64,000 nucleotides of DNA from Streptococcus chenjunshii (GTDB lineage Bacteria; Bacillota; Bacilli; Lactobacillales; Streptococcaceae), in the NCBI RefSeq assembly GCF_003086355.1, contig NZ_CP031733.1, positions 1,302,001 to 1,366,000 on the forward strand, in the 5' to 3' direction. The notes below the pieces were generated by a model. The model worked only from the letters and a program-made list of their open reading frames with translations. It did not search any database and was not told the origin of the DNA. Positions 38,796 to 48,592 of the stretch are shown piece by piece. Positions within the stretch are counted from its first letter, which is position 1; each line of letters begins with the position of its first letter. The position numbers were made by a program, and so were the translations under genes.

Positions 38796-40562
38796 TTATT
38801 TATGCATGCGGGCGACCATTTTATCATATTCAGGTGTTGTCACCAAACTGTCAACTACCAAAATCTGAGCTTTAGGCGCTTCCTGCTGAACTTGTGCCTG
38901 ATTATCAATAGTCGTCACCAACAGGATATTTTTAGCATTAAATTTCCCTAAATCGCTATTGGCAGCTTTAGACACAGGAACAGCAATACCATTATTTTTG
39001 AAGATAGCTTCCAGTGTTGTCTGCCCCATAGTCGCTGAACCTCTTGACCGCCCGTAGGCAAAGACCACTTCATCAATGTAGTTCAAATCAATCTCAGCAT
39101 CATCAGAATTGCCAGCAGCCGAATCCGGCTGAGCATCTGCTGATTGAGAAGCTGTTCCGGTAAGCATAGAAACAATGTCGTCATATTTTGGAGTCGCCAG
39201 GAAATTATCGACAGCAACATGGACCGCACTCGGAGTTTTCTGAGCAGCCCGGTCTGCCAATTCCTCTTGAGTGACAATTAAAGTATTAGGCGTATCAGTC
39301 AAATTGGAGATAGCTTTATTAGAAACCGGTAAATCAAGACCAGCTTTTTTCACTTTATCACGAAGGATAGAAGCCCCCATTGCTGAACTTCCCATACCGG
39401 CATCACAAGCAAAAATAATTTGCTTAACCGAATCTGTTGAAATCTCTTCTGCGGACAGAGGAGCTGCTGAGCCTTGTCCTTTTGACTCAGCCTTAGCAGC
39501 CTGCGTAGCAGCTTGAGCTTCAGCCAGAGAATCTTCTTCAGAATTATCTGCTTTGAGGATTGGAGCAGCTACAAAGAAAGAAACAGCTGTAGCAACCAGT
39601 ACACCAGCAAGAACAGGCAGGTAACCTCCGCGAGGAGTCATCGCTAAAATGGCAATAATTGAACCAGGTGAAGCTGCGCCTGAAAGACCTGCTCCCAAAA
39701 GCTGGAAAGTAAAGGTGCCGGACACACCGCCTGCAATAACAGCCAAGAAAAGCAAAGGTTTCATCATGACATATGGGAAATAAATTTCATGGATACCACC
39801 CAAGAAGTGGATAACCATCGCTCCCCAAGAAGAAGATTTAGCAGAGCCCTTACCAAAAATAGCAAAGGCAAGCAGAACACCAAGGCCGGGTCCAGGGTTT
39901 GTTTCGAGCAGGAAGAGAATAGACTTGCCTGCTGCGGCTACCTGCTCAGCTCCAAGCGGCGTAAAAATACCATGATTAAGTGCGTTATTAAGGAAAAGAA
40001 TCTTAGCGGGTTCAATCAAAATATTGGCAAGCGGCAGCAGTCTTGCTTCAACAATCGCCTGCACACCGACACCGATAGCATTTGTCAGGTGGGAGACAAC
40101 CGGACCGACTGCCAAGAAAGCCAGAATAATGAGAATAAAACCGATAATACCAGCAGAAAAATTGTTAACCAGCATCTCAAACCCGGCTTTTACTTTATCC
40201 TGAAAGACCTGGTCAAATTTCTTAATACACCATGCTCCCAACGGTCCCATAATCATTGCCCCAATGAACATAGGCACATCTGATCCTGCTACTGCTCCGA
40301 AAGTCGCAATCGCTCCGACCACAGCACCGCGCTGGCCGTAAACGTTATAACCGCCAGTATAGCCGATTAAGACAGGCAGTAAATAAGTCAAAATTGGACT
40401 GACCATCACATTGAGGGTCGGATTCGGCAGCCAGCCGGTATCAATAAACAGAGTGGTTAAAATTCCCCAGGCGATAAAAGCTCCAATATTAGGCATAACC
40501 ATATTAGAAAGAGCTGTACCTAGTTTTTGCACTCTGACTTTTAATGAACTTTTGTTTTCCAT
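38796..40562 (-). CDS. mtlA: Mannitol PTS EIIC with two EIIB domains, second one lacking the active Cys
   Basis: 588 aa. Residues 1-340 form the EIIC membrane domain (KLGTALSNMVMPNIGAFIAWG). A first EIIB domain has the active cysteine, Cys386, in IIFACDAGMGSSAMG. A second EIIB-like domain of the same length follows after an Ala/Asp/Ser-rich linker; the equivalent stretch is VVFAYGRSRGSATMG, with Tyr503 in the cysteine's place. It imports mannitol as mannitol-1-phosphate. The tandem B domain looks like a duplication whose second copy lost phosphotransfer. Confidence 0.95.
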   Translation of the reverse strand: MENKSSLKVRVQKLGTALSNMVMPNIGAFIAWGILTTLFIDTGWLPNPTLNVMVSPILTYLLPVLIGYTGGYNVYGQRGAVVGAIATFGAVAGSDVPMFIGAMIMGPLGAWCIKKFDQVFQDKVKAGFEMLVNNFSAGIIGFILIILAFLAVGPVVSHLTNAIGVGVQAIVEARLLPLANILIEPAKILFLNNALNHGIFTPLGAEQVAAAGKSILFLLETNPGPGLGVLLAFAIFGKGSAKSSSWGAMVIHFLGGIHEIYFPYVMMKPLLFLAVIAGGVSGTFTFQLLGAGLSGAASPGSIIAILAMTPRGGYLPVLAGVLVATAVSFFVAAPILKADNSEEDSLAEAQAATQAAKAESKGQGSAAPLSAEEISTDSVKQIIFACDAGMGSSAMGASILRDKVKKAGLDLPVSNKAISNLTDTPNTLIVTQEELADRAAQKTPSAVHVAVDNFLATPKYDDIVSMLTGTASQSADAQPDSAAGNSDDAEIDLNYIDEVVFAYGRSRGSATMGQTTLEAIFKNNGIAVPVSKAANSDLGKFNAKNILLVTTIDNQAQVQQEAPKAQILVVDSLVTTPEYDKMVARMHK

Positions 40563-40591
40563 GTCAAAGTTCCTCCTTCTTTCTTATCTCC

Positions 40592-40620
40592 ATTATAAGA
40601 CAAGTCAACACAATTTGACA
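40592..40620 (-). promoter_or_regulatory. mtl operon promoter
   Basis: Minus strand -10 TATAAT with a poor -35 (TGTCAA) at 17 bases, as expected for an activator-dependent promoter. SD AAGGAGG precedes the mtlA ATG. Confidence 0.7.
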
Positions 40621-40628
40621 CTCAAATT

Positions 40629-40649
40629 TTGGCACAATTTTTGTGACAG
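40629..40649. promoter_or_regulatory. Candidate MtlR operator
   Basis: TGGCACA-ATTTT-TGTGACA is an inverted repeat with one mismatch, placed directly upstream of the -35. This matches the TTGnCACA...TGTGnCAA form I recall for MtlR boxes of Bacillaceae. Confidence 0.6.
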
Positions 40650-40969
40650 TTTTATCATTTGTAAGGTAATTATTGACACAACAACTGCCCAACAGACTGA
40701 AAGTTCAGCAGCTCTGCTTCAGATCATCATCACTTCCAAGCTTTACCCAGTAATAAGGCTGCGGCATTTAACAATACCGGGAGACCATTCAAGCGAAGTA
40801 CTGATTTGCACCTGGCAGTCTCTTGGAAAATACGCAGCTGCACATGGGAAAACTTACTAACGCAGCTAGCGCTAAAGTGCTTCACATCGCCATTTCTGCA
40901 GTTGATATTCAAAGAGACTTGGCGAAACTTTCCTAACCTTTGCTTTTTTTATTTTCAAGGAAAACGAGC
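40650..40969. other. Intergenic stretch without recognised gene
   Basis: Between the mtl operator and a small plus-strand frame I see no conserved coding or structured element. Several short open frames overlap in all directions and have no Shine-Dalgarno. It may be gene remains. Confidence 0.4.
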
Positions 40970-41161
40970 ATGCAGATTTTTGAATTAATAACGGATAACA
41001 GGATGAGTTATCAGTTCTGCTTTCAAAACGGTTTCGAGATATTGTGCAAATATAAAGTATTAGACTTTATGAATGCTCTAAAACTGCTATTCCTAACTAT
41101 TAAATATGAAAATACTGACACGTTCTGCAAAGACATTGAACGCCAAGCTTTTGTTACTTAA
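40970..41161 (+). CDS. Hypothetical small protein
   Basis: 63 aa, MQIFELITDNRMSYQFCFQN, preceded by AAGGA 9 bases upstream. Composition is Phe/Leu/Cys-rich without a signal sequence or known motif. No neighbour shares its direction. It may be real or a chance frame. Confidence 0.3.
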   Translation: MQIFELITDNRMSYQFCFQNGFEILCKYKVLDFMNALKLLFLTIKYENTDTFCKDIERQAFVT

Positions 41162-41198
41162 AAAACTTTCGAACAGCAGCGTTTATGCTTTAAATATA

Positions 41199-41226
41199 AC
41201 AAAAGAGAGAACCTATCATTCTCTCT
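41199..41226 (-). terminator. Terminator after the UbiB-like kinase gene
   Basis: Minus strand AGAGAGAA-TGATAGG-TTCTCTCT followed by TTTG. Confidence 0.65.
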
Positions 41227-41297
41227 CATACATATCTATAAGTCACCTGCTGCAGATTGCAAAAAGCCTTTAAAACAGCAATCTCATCATTATCTTA

Positions 41298-42878
41298 TCA
41301 AAATTTCCGGCTGCTTATAATCAAAAAGAGTAGGCTGACAAGTACCAAGCCCGCCAGAAGAAAAAGCACTTTCGCCAGCAATAGAAACGGGGGATTAAAC
41401 GATAGGATGCTGGCAGCTAAAAGCAGAGCCATAAAGATAAAAGTCAAAACAAAGCGGTCAGCAAGCCTCTGCAGGCTTCGCATCCGCTTGCTGTAGTCAT
41501 GAATATCATAATTGATAAGCAGGCGGCCGCTGAGAAGCTTTTCGGAGAGTTCATTGACTTTTCGGGGAATATTTTTGCCGTTTTTCAAAAGGTAAAACAG
41601 TTCGATTAGCAGGCTCTCCCGATTGAGGACCTGTGTCAGCATATCCTGTCCCATATTCTCAATAAAATAATGTTTGGCCAGTGTCATCAAATTGACATCA
41701 GGAGCCAGCTCCCGAAAAATCCCTTCAATCTGAAGAACAGCTTTCCCTAAGACCGTAATCTGCGGCGGCGCTTTAAGATGATTACGCTGAGAAACACTCA
41801 GCAAGTCGGTTAACAAATCAGCGATGAATAAATTGCCCAAGTCTAAGTTTGCATATTTGGTCAGCATCTGTTCGATATCTTGAGAAAAACCAACTTTATC
41901 AATCAAACTGCTGTCTGCCTCTGTCACCGTTAAAATCGCCTTGGCCATGCCATCAACATCTTGTGTCGTAAAACTGTAGAGCACATCATTAAGAGAAGCC
42001 CGCATATCATCCTGAAGCTGGCCCATAATACCAAAGTCAATAAAATAAATTTTATTATTATGGATAAGAAGATTGCCAGGATGCGGATCGCCGTGAAAGT
42101 AACCGTCTTTAAAAACCTGCTTAATAAAACTCAGCATCAGTTTCCTGCCGATATCTTCCAGATCATAACCTTCTTTAAGGAGCGCCTCGTAATGATTAAT
42201 TGGAATCCCCGGAATATATTCCTCAACAATCATATGCCGAGTAGTAAAATCCGTGAAAACCTGTGGGACTGCCAGACAGTTAACCGACTGATTTTTTTCA
42301 GCAAAATCCAGCATGGCCTGTGCTTCTTGCCGAAAATCAATTTCAGCCGCCAAACTTTCCTTCAACTGCAGCAAAACCTCTCTTAAATCAACTGAAGGAA
42401 GGAAACGTTTGGGCATTTTTTTAGAAAGACGCAGAAGAATCGCAATATCTTCACTGATAATTTCTGTTAAATGCGGACGCTGAATTTTAATAACAACTTC
42501 CTGGCCTGACAGAAAGACCGCTCGGTGAGTCTGCGCAACTGAGGCACTGGCCAGCGGTTCCTCAGAAACTGTGCGAAAAACGCGGCCGACAGGCTGACCC
42601 AGTTCCGCTTCAATCGCCTGTAGTGCCTGCCCTGCAGGCAGCGGCAAAACGGAATCCTGCAGCTTGCTGAGCTCTTTGATATAAGGTTCAGGCAGTAAAT
42701 CGCTGCGAGTCGATAAAATTTGCCCGATTTTAACAAAACTCGGACCTAACTCTTCAAAAGCTGCCCGTAATTTTTGCGGCACAGTCTGTTCATCAAGCCC
42801 TTTCCGCCTTTCTTTCAATCCTGTCAGGCCAACAGCAGAAAAAACCCTGACAATCTCCCGCAAACGATTATTCGCCAT
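41298..42878 (-). CDS. UbiB/ABC1/AarF-family atypical kinase
   Basis: 526 aa from the ATG at 42878 (AAGGG six bases upstream); the 35 open codons before it are from a repeat. KxGQ motif FVKIGQILSTRSDLLP, Ala-rich loop PLASASVAQTHRA, catalytic region YFHGDPHPGNLLIHN and metal-binding IYFIDFGIMGQL are intact. Two C-terminal hydrophobic helices (FVLTFIFMALLLAASIL and FLLLAKVLFLLAGLVLVSLLFLII) anchor it in the membrane. Streptococci make no ubiquinone, so the role differs from E. coli UbiB and is not known. Confidence 0.88.
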   Translation of the reverse strand: MANNRLREIVRVFSAVGLTGLKERRKGLDEQTVPQKLRAAFEELGPSFVKIGQILSTRSDLLPEPYIKELSKLQDSVLPLPAGQALQAIEAELGQPVGRVFRTVSEEPLASASVAQTHRAVFLSGQEVVIKIQRPHLTEIISEDIAILLRLSKKMPKRFLPSVDLREVLLQLKESLAAEIDFRQEAQAMLDFAEKNQSVNCLAVPQVFTDFTTRHMIVEEYIPGIPINHYEALLKEGYDLEDIGRKLMLSFIKQVFKDGYFHGDPHPGNLLIHNNKIYFIDFGIMGQLQDDMRASLNDVLYSFTTQDVDGMAKAILTVTEADSSLIDKVGFSQDIEQMLTKYANLDLGNLFIADLLTDLLSVSQRNHLKAPPQITVLGKAVLQIEGIFRELAPDVNLMTLAKHYFIENMGQDMLTQVLNRESLLIELFYLLKNGKNIPRKVNELSEKLLSGRLLINYDIHDYSKRMRSLQRLADRFVLTFIFMALLLAASILSFNPPFLLLAKVLFLLAGLVLVSLLFLIISSRKF

Positions 42879-42890
42879 CCTCATCCCTTC

Positions 42891-43350
42891 ACAAGATACA
42901 AAGCCCGTTAAGAACGCAAAGAGAAAATAGGAGCCTGACCGCCGAGTGACTAAAGACTCAAGGGAAGGCTGTCTTTTTCTCACAGCGTTTAGGGCATGTT
43001 CAATTCAAACAAGATACAAAGGCCGTGAAAAAATCCGTATGAAAATAGGGACTGACAAGTGATGCTTGCATCACGCTGGCAGGCATCTTTTTCATTAGGA
43101 TTTTAGGCCGTGTTCAGTTCAAACAAGATACAAAGGCCGTTAAAAGAGCAAAGCAAAAATGATGGTAAGCCAGAAATCTTCGATTTCGTCTGCGCACCTC
43201 TGCCAGGATGACTAGAAGGGGGCGGCAGGCTGTAAAGACTGCAAAGCCTTCAGTCATCTACGGCTAGCTAACTTGGAATCAATTCTAAGCTTAGCCATAT
43301 CTTTTTTGCACAGCTCTTAGGCCGTGTTCAATTCCACCAAGATACAAAGG
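42891..43350 (-). repeat. SD-adjacent modular repeat array: C, B and A units plus remnant
   Basis: Three units in head-to-tail order between the kinase and the phasin-like gene: C (42891-43008, core GAGTGACTAAAGACTC, end CTCACAGCGTTTAGG), B (43009-43122, hairpin GTGATGC-TT-GCATCAC), A (43123-43335). The array ends with the partial repeat ACCAAGATACAAAGG. The first CAAGATAC lies 13 bases from the kinase ATG. The A unit's distal 130 bases are almost identical to those at 58400-58530. Confidence 0.88.
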
Positions 43351-43359
43351 CTTAAGGCC

Positions 43360-43650
43360 CTATTCTTCTTCTTTTTCGAACCGTTTCAGCAAAGCATCCA
43401 GCTTTTCTTCAAGGCGTGCAACATCCTCTTTGTTTGCATACTGAACCTGCTGCTTTTGCTGATCAAATTTTGCGAGGACTTCTTTTGCTTCCGCCTGTCC
43501 TTTGCGTTTCAGCTCGCTCTGCAGTTCTTTGCCTTCTTCAACTGTCAAACGCCCTTTAGCCACTAATTCTTTAACAAAGCTGTCTGCTTTTTCCAAAGTC
43601 ATTGACGTTAAGCCAATGCCAGCCAGCAAAACTTTCTTTAAGTCATCCAT
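43360..43650 (-). CDS. Phasin-like small protein next to the UbiB-like kinase
   Basis: 96 aa. Helical, charged protein: KKVLLAGIGLTSMTLEKADSFVKELVAKGRLTVEEGKELQSEL, then a coiled-coil C-terminus EDVARLEEKLDALLKRFEKEEE. The pattern matches the small phasin-superfamily proteins that Firmicutes often encode directly before an ABC1/UbiB kinase. Streptococci store no polyhydroxyalkanoate, so a membrane- or lipid-linked partner role is inferred only from neighbourhood. Confidence 0.75.
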   Translation of the reverse strand: MDDLKKVLLAGIGLTSMTLEKADSFVKELVAKGRLTVEEGKELQSELKRKGQAEAKEVLAKFDQQKQQVQYANKEDVARLEEKLDALLKRFEKEEE

Positions 43651-43680
43651 TATCTCTTTCCTTTCTGCCGCTCATTGCAG

Positions 43681-44319
43681 TTAAAGCTGTTCTACAGCCT
43701 GTGCAATCGGTGTTTGTCCGTCTGCCATAGGGATAACCTTTTTAAAGGTATTAGGTTTATCCAGTACTTCGGCTAATACCTCTGCAACATTCGGAATGCT
43801 GTTTTGTCCCATTGCTTCTACTGTAAAATCAACTAAACCGCTGCCGCTCTCAGCTTCAACCAGATTACCAGGCTGCAGGATTGTATAATCAAGCTCAGTG
43901 TTATGAATCAACCATTCATCTGCAAAAAACTTGGCAATAATGTAATTTTTCAGCCTATCAATACCGGCAGCCTGCCATTTTTCAGGTTCTGTCGATAAAA
44001 TAGAACTCAGCATGATAAAGCGCTTAATCCCAGCTTTCTCTGCCGCCTGCATAACTTTGACAGCTCCAAAAGCATCCGTCTGCAGTAAGTCCTTTCCTCT
44101 GGAACCGGCCGCAAAATAAACGGCATCCATCCCGCTTAATTTAGCGCTCAACTCTGCAAGTTCAGCATGCAAATCGAAGGAAACAGTCTGAATCCGATCG
44201 TCCTGGATAACCTTTTCCGGAGAACGAGCACCAGCAAAAACCTGATGGCCTTTCTTGATTAATTCTTTTAACAGAGACTCTGCGACCCGTCCATTTGCGC
44301 CTACAACAAATACTTTCAT
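43681..44319 (-). CDS. NmrA/SDR-type NAD(P)-binding protein
   Basis: 212 aa from the ATG at 44319 (MKVFVVGANGRVAESLLKEL); eight more open codons come from the repeat side. Rossmann motif GANGRVA, then FAAGSRGKDLLQTDAFGAVKVM and FIMLSSILSTEP. It resembles YhfK/SDR_a5-type atypical short-chain reductases of low-GC bacteria. Substrate unknown. Confidence 0.82.
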   Translation of the reverse strand: MKVFVVGANGRVAESLLKELIKKGHQVFAGARSPEKVIQDDRIQTVSFDLHAELAELSAKLSGMDAVYFAAGSRGKDLLQTDAFGAVKVMQAAEKAGIKRFIMLSSILSTEPEKWQAAGIDRLKNYIIAKFFADEWLIHNTELDYTILQPGNLVEAESGSGLVDFTVEAMGQNSIPNVAEVLAEVLDKPNTFKKVIPMADGQTPIAQAVEQL

Positions 44320-44339
44320 TTCCAATCCTCCTCTTTTAA

Positions 44340-44452
44340 ACAAGATACAAAGCCCGTTAAAAAATCCGTATGAAAATAGGGGATGGCAAGTGATGCCTAA
44401 GCATCACGAAGACAGCCATCTTTTTCACTAGGATTTTAGGCCGTGTTCAGTT
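44340..44452 (-). repeat. SD-adjacent modular repeat, single B unit
   Basis: AACAAGATACAAAGCCCG starts 21 bases from the NmrA-like start. Core GTGATGC-CTAA-GCATCAC is a perfect hairpin. The end ACTAGGATTTTAGGCCGTGTTCAGTT is intact; no trailing remnant. Confidence 0.88.
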
Positions 44453-44462
44453 TTTTTGAATT

Positions 44463-44471
44463 ATTATAACA
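44463..44471 (-). promoter_or_regulatory. Extended -10 promoter upstream of the B unit
   Basis: Minus strand TGTTATAAT immediately before the repeat. If used, nearly the whole leader of the NmrA-like gene is the repeat element. Confidence 0.5.
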
Positions 44472-44678
44472 CAAAAAGCCAGAGATTTCTCAGATAGAAT
44501 GCGGAAGTATCACTTATCAGCATTAACTTGCACTGAGTTCCCTCGCTATTGTTTATCCCTTTAATGATAAGAGACAGAAAGCCTAGTCCGCGTTCTGCCC
44601 CATAAAAAATATGGACCTAAAAACCTACACTGCACAGACCGGCGAGAAATGAAAACTCCGCTTCAGGTTTCACAGCAT

Positions 44679-45278
44679 TTATTCTTTAACTTCCTCAAAG
44701 CCATAGATTCTCAGACTCAGACCAAATAATTTAGGGGACATATTTTTAACCTCCGTGAAATCCAGTGCAAAGCCTTCAACCTGAGCCAGACGTTCAAAAT
44801 CGGTTTTTTTCGCATCAATAGTAATGCTCACGAGCCATTTATAATCTTCTGTAAGAGAACTTGTGAGAGAGACACCTTCGATGCCCGTTAAATCTGACAT
44901 TCCGGGTTCTTCGTTTAAATACTCCCCTAAAACTTCCTGAACGGTCGCAGGATCTAAGGCACGCATTTGAGCCTGCTGTTCTTCGGAGAAGGTGTGGGTC
45001 ATATCTATCTTAAAGCTTTGATACTCTGTTCCTTTATATGTTAAACTGACTAGTATCTCCTGCTGAATGCCGTCTGACTCTTGAGTATATTTGTACTTAT
45101 CAGTCGTTACAGCAGCCTCTGATGTAGTAGTTTCCGTAGTTGTTTCTGTCACCGTAGTTACTTTGGAATGCCGCTCAGAGGAACCAGTCTTGCCTGCTTT
45201 TGGATTAGGGATAGGAATACATGCCGTTAACCCCAGCAATACAAACAACGCTAACACACCATAACTAATTTTTTTCAT
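44679..45278 (-). CDS. Lipoprotein of unknown function with Thr-rich stalk
   Basis: 199 aa. Signal MKKISYGVLALFVLLGLTAC with Cys20. Residues 38-60 are a Thr/Glu/Ser-rich stalk (VTTVTETTTETTTSEAAVTT). The C-terminal domain of about 135 residues (KYKYTQESDGIQQEILVSL) resembles the DUF1307/YehR-like lipoproteins in overall plan, but I am not certain. Surface anchored. Confidence 0.7.
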   Translation of the reverse strand: MKKISYGVLALFVLLGLTACIPIPNPKAGKTGSSERHSKVTTVTETTTETTTSEAAVTTDKYKYTQESDGIQQEILVSLTYKGTEYQSFKIDMTHTFSEEQQAQMRALDPATVQEVLGEYLNEEPGMSDLTGIEGVSLTSSLTEDYKWLVSITIDAKKTDFERLAQVEGFALDFTEVKNMSPKLFGLSLRIYGFEEVKE

Positions 45279-45291
45279 TACCTCTCCTTAC

Positions 45292-45605
45292 ACCAAGATA
45301 CAAAGCCCGTTAAAAAATCCATATGAAAAGGCGGTAAATCCGAAATCTGTGATTTGCAGACGCGCCTCTGCCAGGACGGCTAGGGAGCGAGACAGAACCC
45401 CAGACCATAACGTTCGATGTCTCGCCCCCGCAAAGCCTAACAGACATTTTAAAGCTTTGAAAAAGCGACTAAAATGACGCTAGGCTACTGCGTCTCGTAC
45501 ATAACACTGACAAAATTAAAGGCTAGTTTTTAAATCGTCCTTTAGATCTGTCTATGGGCTGTCAAGGCGACAAAGCCTTCAGGCGGCTACGGCTGATAGT
45601 AAATC
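45292..45605 (-). repeat. SD-adjacent modular repeat, composite A unit
   Basis: Starts 15 bases from the lipoprotein start. Nearly the same layout as 28733-29045, including the GAGCGAGACAGAACCCC insert and the ACGTTCGATGTCTCGCCCCCGC loop. The GAAATCTGTGATTT core is shortened by a small deletion. Distal end missing. Confidence 0.8.
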
Positions 45606-45731
45606 AAAATCAAAGCTTTTAGCCTTTTAAACAAATTCTCCTTATTTATTATAACTGGCAGAAATGCTTTTGACAAGCATTATATTACGACTAAAAGATT
45701 TTAGGCTTAAACGAAAACAGTTTTTAACTGT

Positions 45732-45779
45732 AAAAAAACTCTGCAGAAATTAAGGAGATTACATGGTTTCTGCAGAGTT
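45732..45779 (-). terminator. Terminator of the 6-phospho-beta-glucosidase gene
   Basis: Minus strand AACTCTGCAGAAA ... TTTCTGCAGAGTT followed by TTTTTAC. Confidence 0.85.
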
Positions 45780-45789
45780 ATGAACGAGA

Positions 45790-47229
<1,440 letters not shown>

Positions 47230-47473
47230 TTAAACTACCTCTTATTTATTTTATAAAATCAGTATAGAGATTTTTGAAAGAAAATGCTTACATTATTATT
47301 TTAGAAAATAATACTATTCTACGATATTTCTCTAAAAAAGGATAGCAATCATCAAAATCGGAGTATTGTGCTTTAATAAAATTCTGTTCTAATACTATGA
47401 TAATTGACGACGGATTCTAACTTTTTTTGTTATAATAATACTATTATATGCCAGATAGAAAGGACAAACTGAA

Positions 47474-48433
47474 ATGAGCGCTAAAAATGATACTTTTAAA
47501 CAAAAAAAAGAAGACCGGCGGCATTTGCTTCCCTATCATTTTTTTGATACCTATGTTGAGAACGGCCGGCCTGATGTTCTTTTCCATTGGCATCCAGAAA
47601 TCGAAATTAATTATGTGTATGAGGGGTCGGCCAGATATCATATCGATTATGATTTTTTCAACAGCCAGCCTGGTGATATTATCTTCATCAGACCCAACGG
47701 TATGCACTCCATTCACCCAATCGCAGATAGGACACATCATACAGATACCTTTCAGTTCCATTTGGATATGATCGGTAATGCCACAGTTGATCAGGTCAGC
47801 CTGCGCTATTTGCAGCCGCTGCAGACCAGCAGCTTCAAATTTGTTCCCAGAATTCAGCCCGATATGACTGGTTATGAGGAAATCAAAGATGCTGTCTTTC
47901 AGATTTTTGAACTTTCCCGCAACGAAGGACGGCATTTTGAAATTCTTTTGAAAGCAAAGCTCAACGAACTGATTTACCTGCTCTATTATCACCGCTATGT
48001 CCTGAGAAAAAATACCGATGATACTTATCGTAAAAATGAACGGATGCGTGAACTGATCGATTTTATCAATCATAATTATCAGCACAACCTGTCCATCAGC
48101 TATTTAGCTGATTTTATGGGTTACAGCAAGACACATTTTATGACTGTTTTTAAACAGCAGACAGGTACTTCCTGCACAGAATTTGTGATTCAGGTCCGCC
48201 TTAATAAAGCCAGCGATCTGCTGCTGAATTCTGCGGATCCTATTTTAGAGATTGCCAGCAGCGTAGGTTTTAACAATCTTTCCAACTTCAACCGCCAGTT
48301 TAAAAATTATTTTCATGTCACCCCCAGCCAATACCGCAAACAATTCAGTAAATCCAGAGGCCGTCTGACGCCAATCAGATCAGCTAGAAACCAGCAAAAA
48401 GAGAGTGGGACAACAATCGGTAAATTGTCATAA
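47474..48433 (+). CDS. AraC family transcriptional regulator
   Basis: 319 aa. N-terminal cupin (FHWHPEIEINYVYEGSARYHIDYD, GDIIFIRPNGMHSIHP) for a sugar ligand, and a C-terminal double HTH (SISYLADFMGYSKTHFMTVFKQQTG and ILEIASSVGFNNLSNFNRQFKNYFHVTPSQYRK). Divergent to the GH1 gene and probably its regulator. The last 11 residues (KESGTTIGKLS) and the stop are supplied by the second repeat family, so the C-terminus has been altered by its insertion. Confidence 0.92.
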   Translation: MSAKNDTFKQKKEDRRHLLPYHFFDTYVENGRPDVLFHWHPEIEINYVYEGSARYHIDYDFFNSQPGDIIFIRPNGMHSIHPIADRTHHTDTFQFHLDMIGNATVDQVSLRYLQPLQTSSFKFVPRIQPDMTGYEEIKDAVFQIFELSRNEGRHFEILLKAKLNELIYLLYYHRYVLRKNTDDTYRKNERMRELIDFINHNYQHNLSISYLADFMGYSKTHFMTVFKQQTGTSCTEFVIQVRLNKASDLLLNSADPILEIASSVGFNNLSNFNRQFKNYFHVTPSQYRKQFSKSRGRLTPIRSARNQQKESGTTIGKLS

Positions 48434-48592
48434 CATGATGCTTTCGATTTTGTTGTCCCTCCTCCGCACAGTTGCTTAGAGAAACTACTATCTGTTGTGC
48501 CGCAAGGGATGGGAACTTCCGCTGCGCCAAATTCATCGGTTTAAAAAAGTAAAACGAGGCAGGGGACAAAAGTCCTGCCTCGTTATCGTTAT
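48399..48592 (-). repeat. Second repeat family, copy 2 (3' of the esterase)
   Basis: About 190 bases related to 10652-10855. GGGACAACAATCG near its start pairs with CGATTTTGTTGTCCC further on. CCTCCGCACAGTTG, GGGAACTTCCGCTGCGCCAAAT and the terminator hairpin are shared with copy 1. It is wedged between the 3' ends of the AraC and esterase genes. Confidence 0.82.
48553..48584 (-). terminator. Esterase terminator inside the second repeat
   Basis: Minus strand ACGAGGCAGGAC-TTTTGT-CCCCTGCCTCGT followed by TTTACTTTTTT. Confidence 0.75.

Noticed and set aside
40700..41000. Several short frames as small peptides or toxin-antitoxin genes
   Set aside because: No Shine-Dalgarno, no paired overlapping genes and no recognisable motif.
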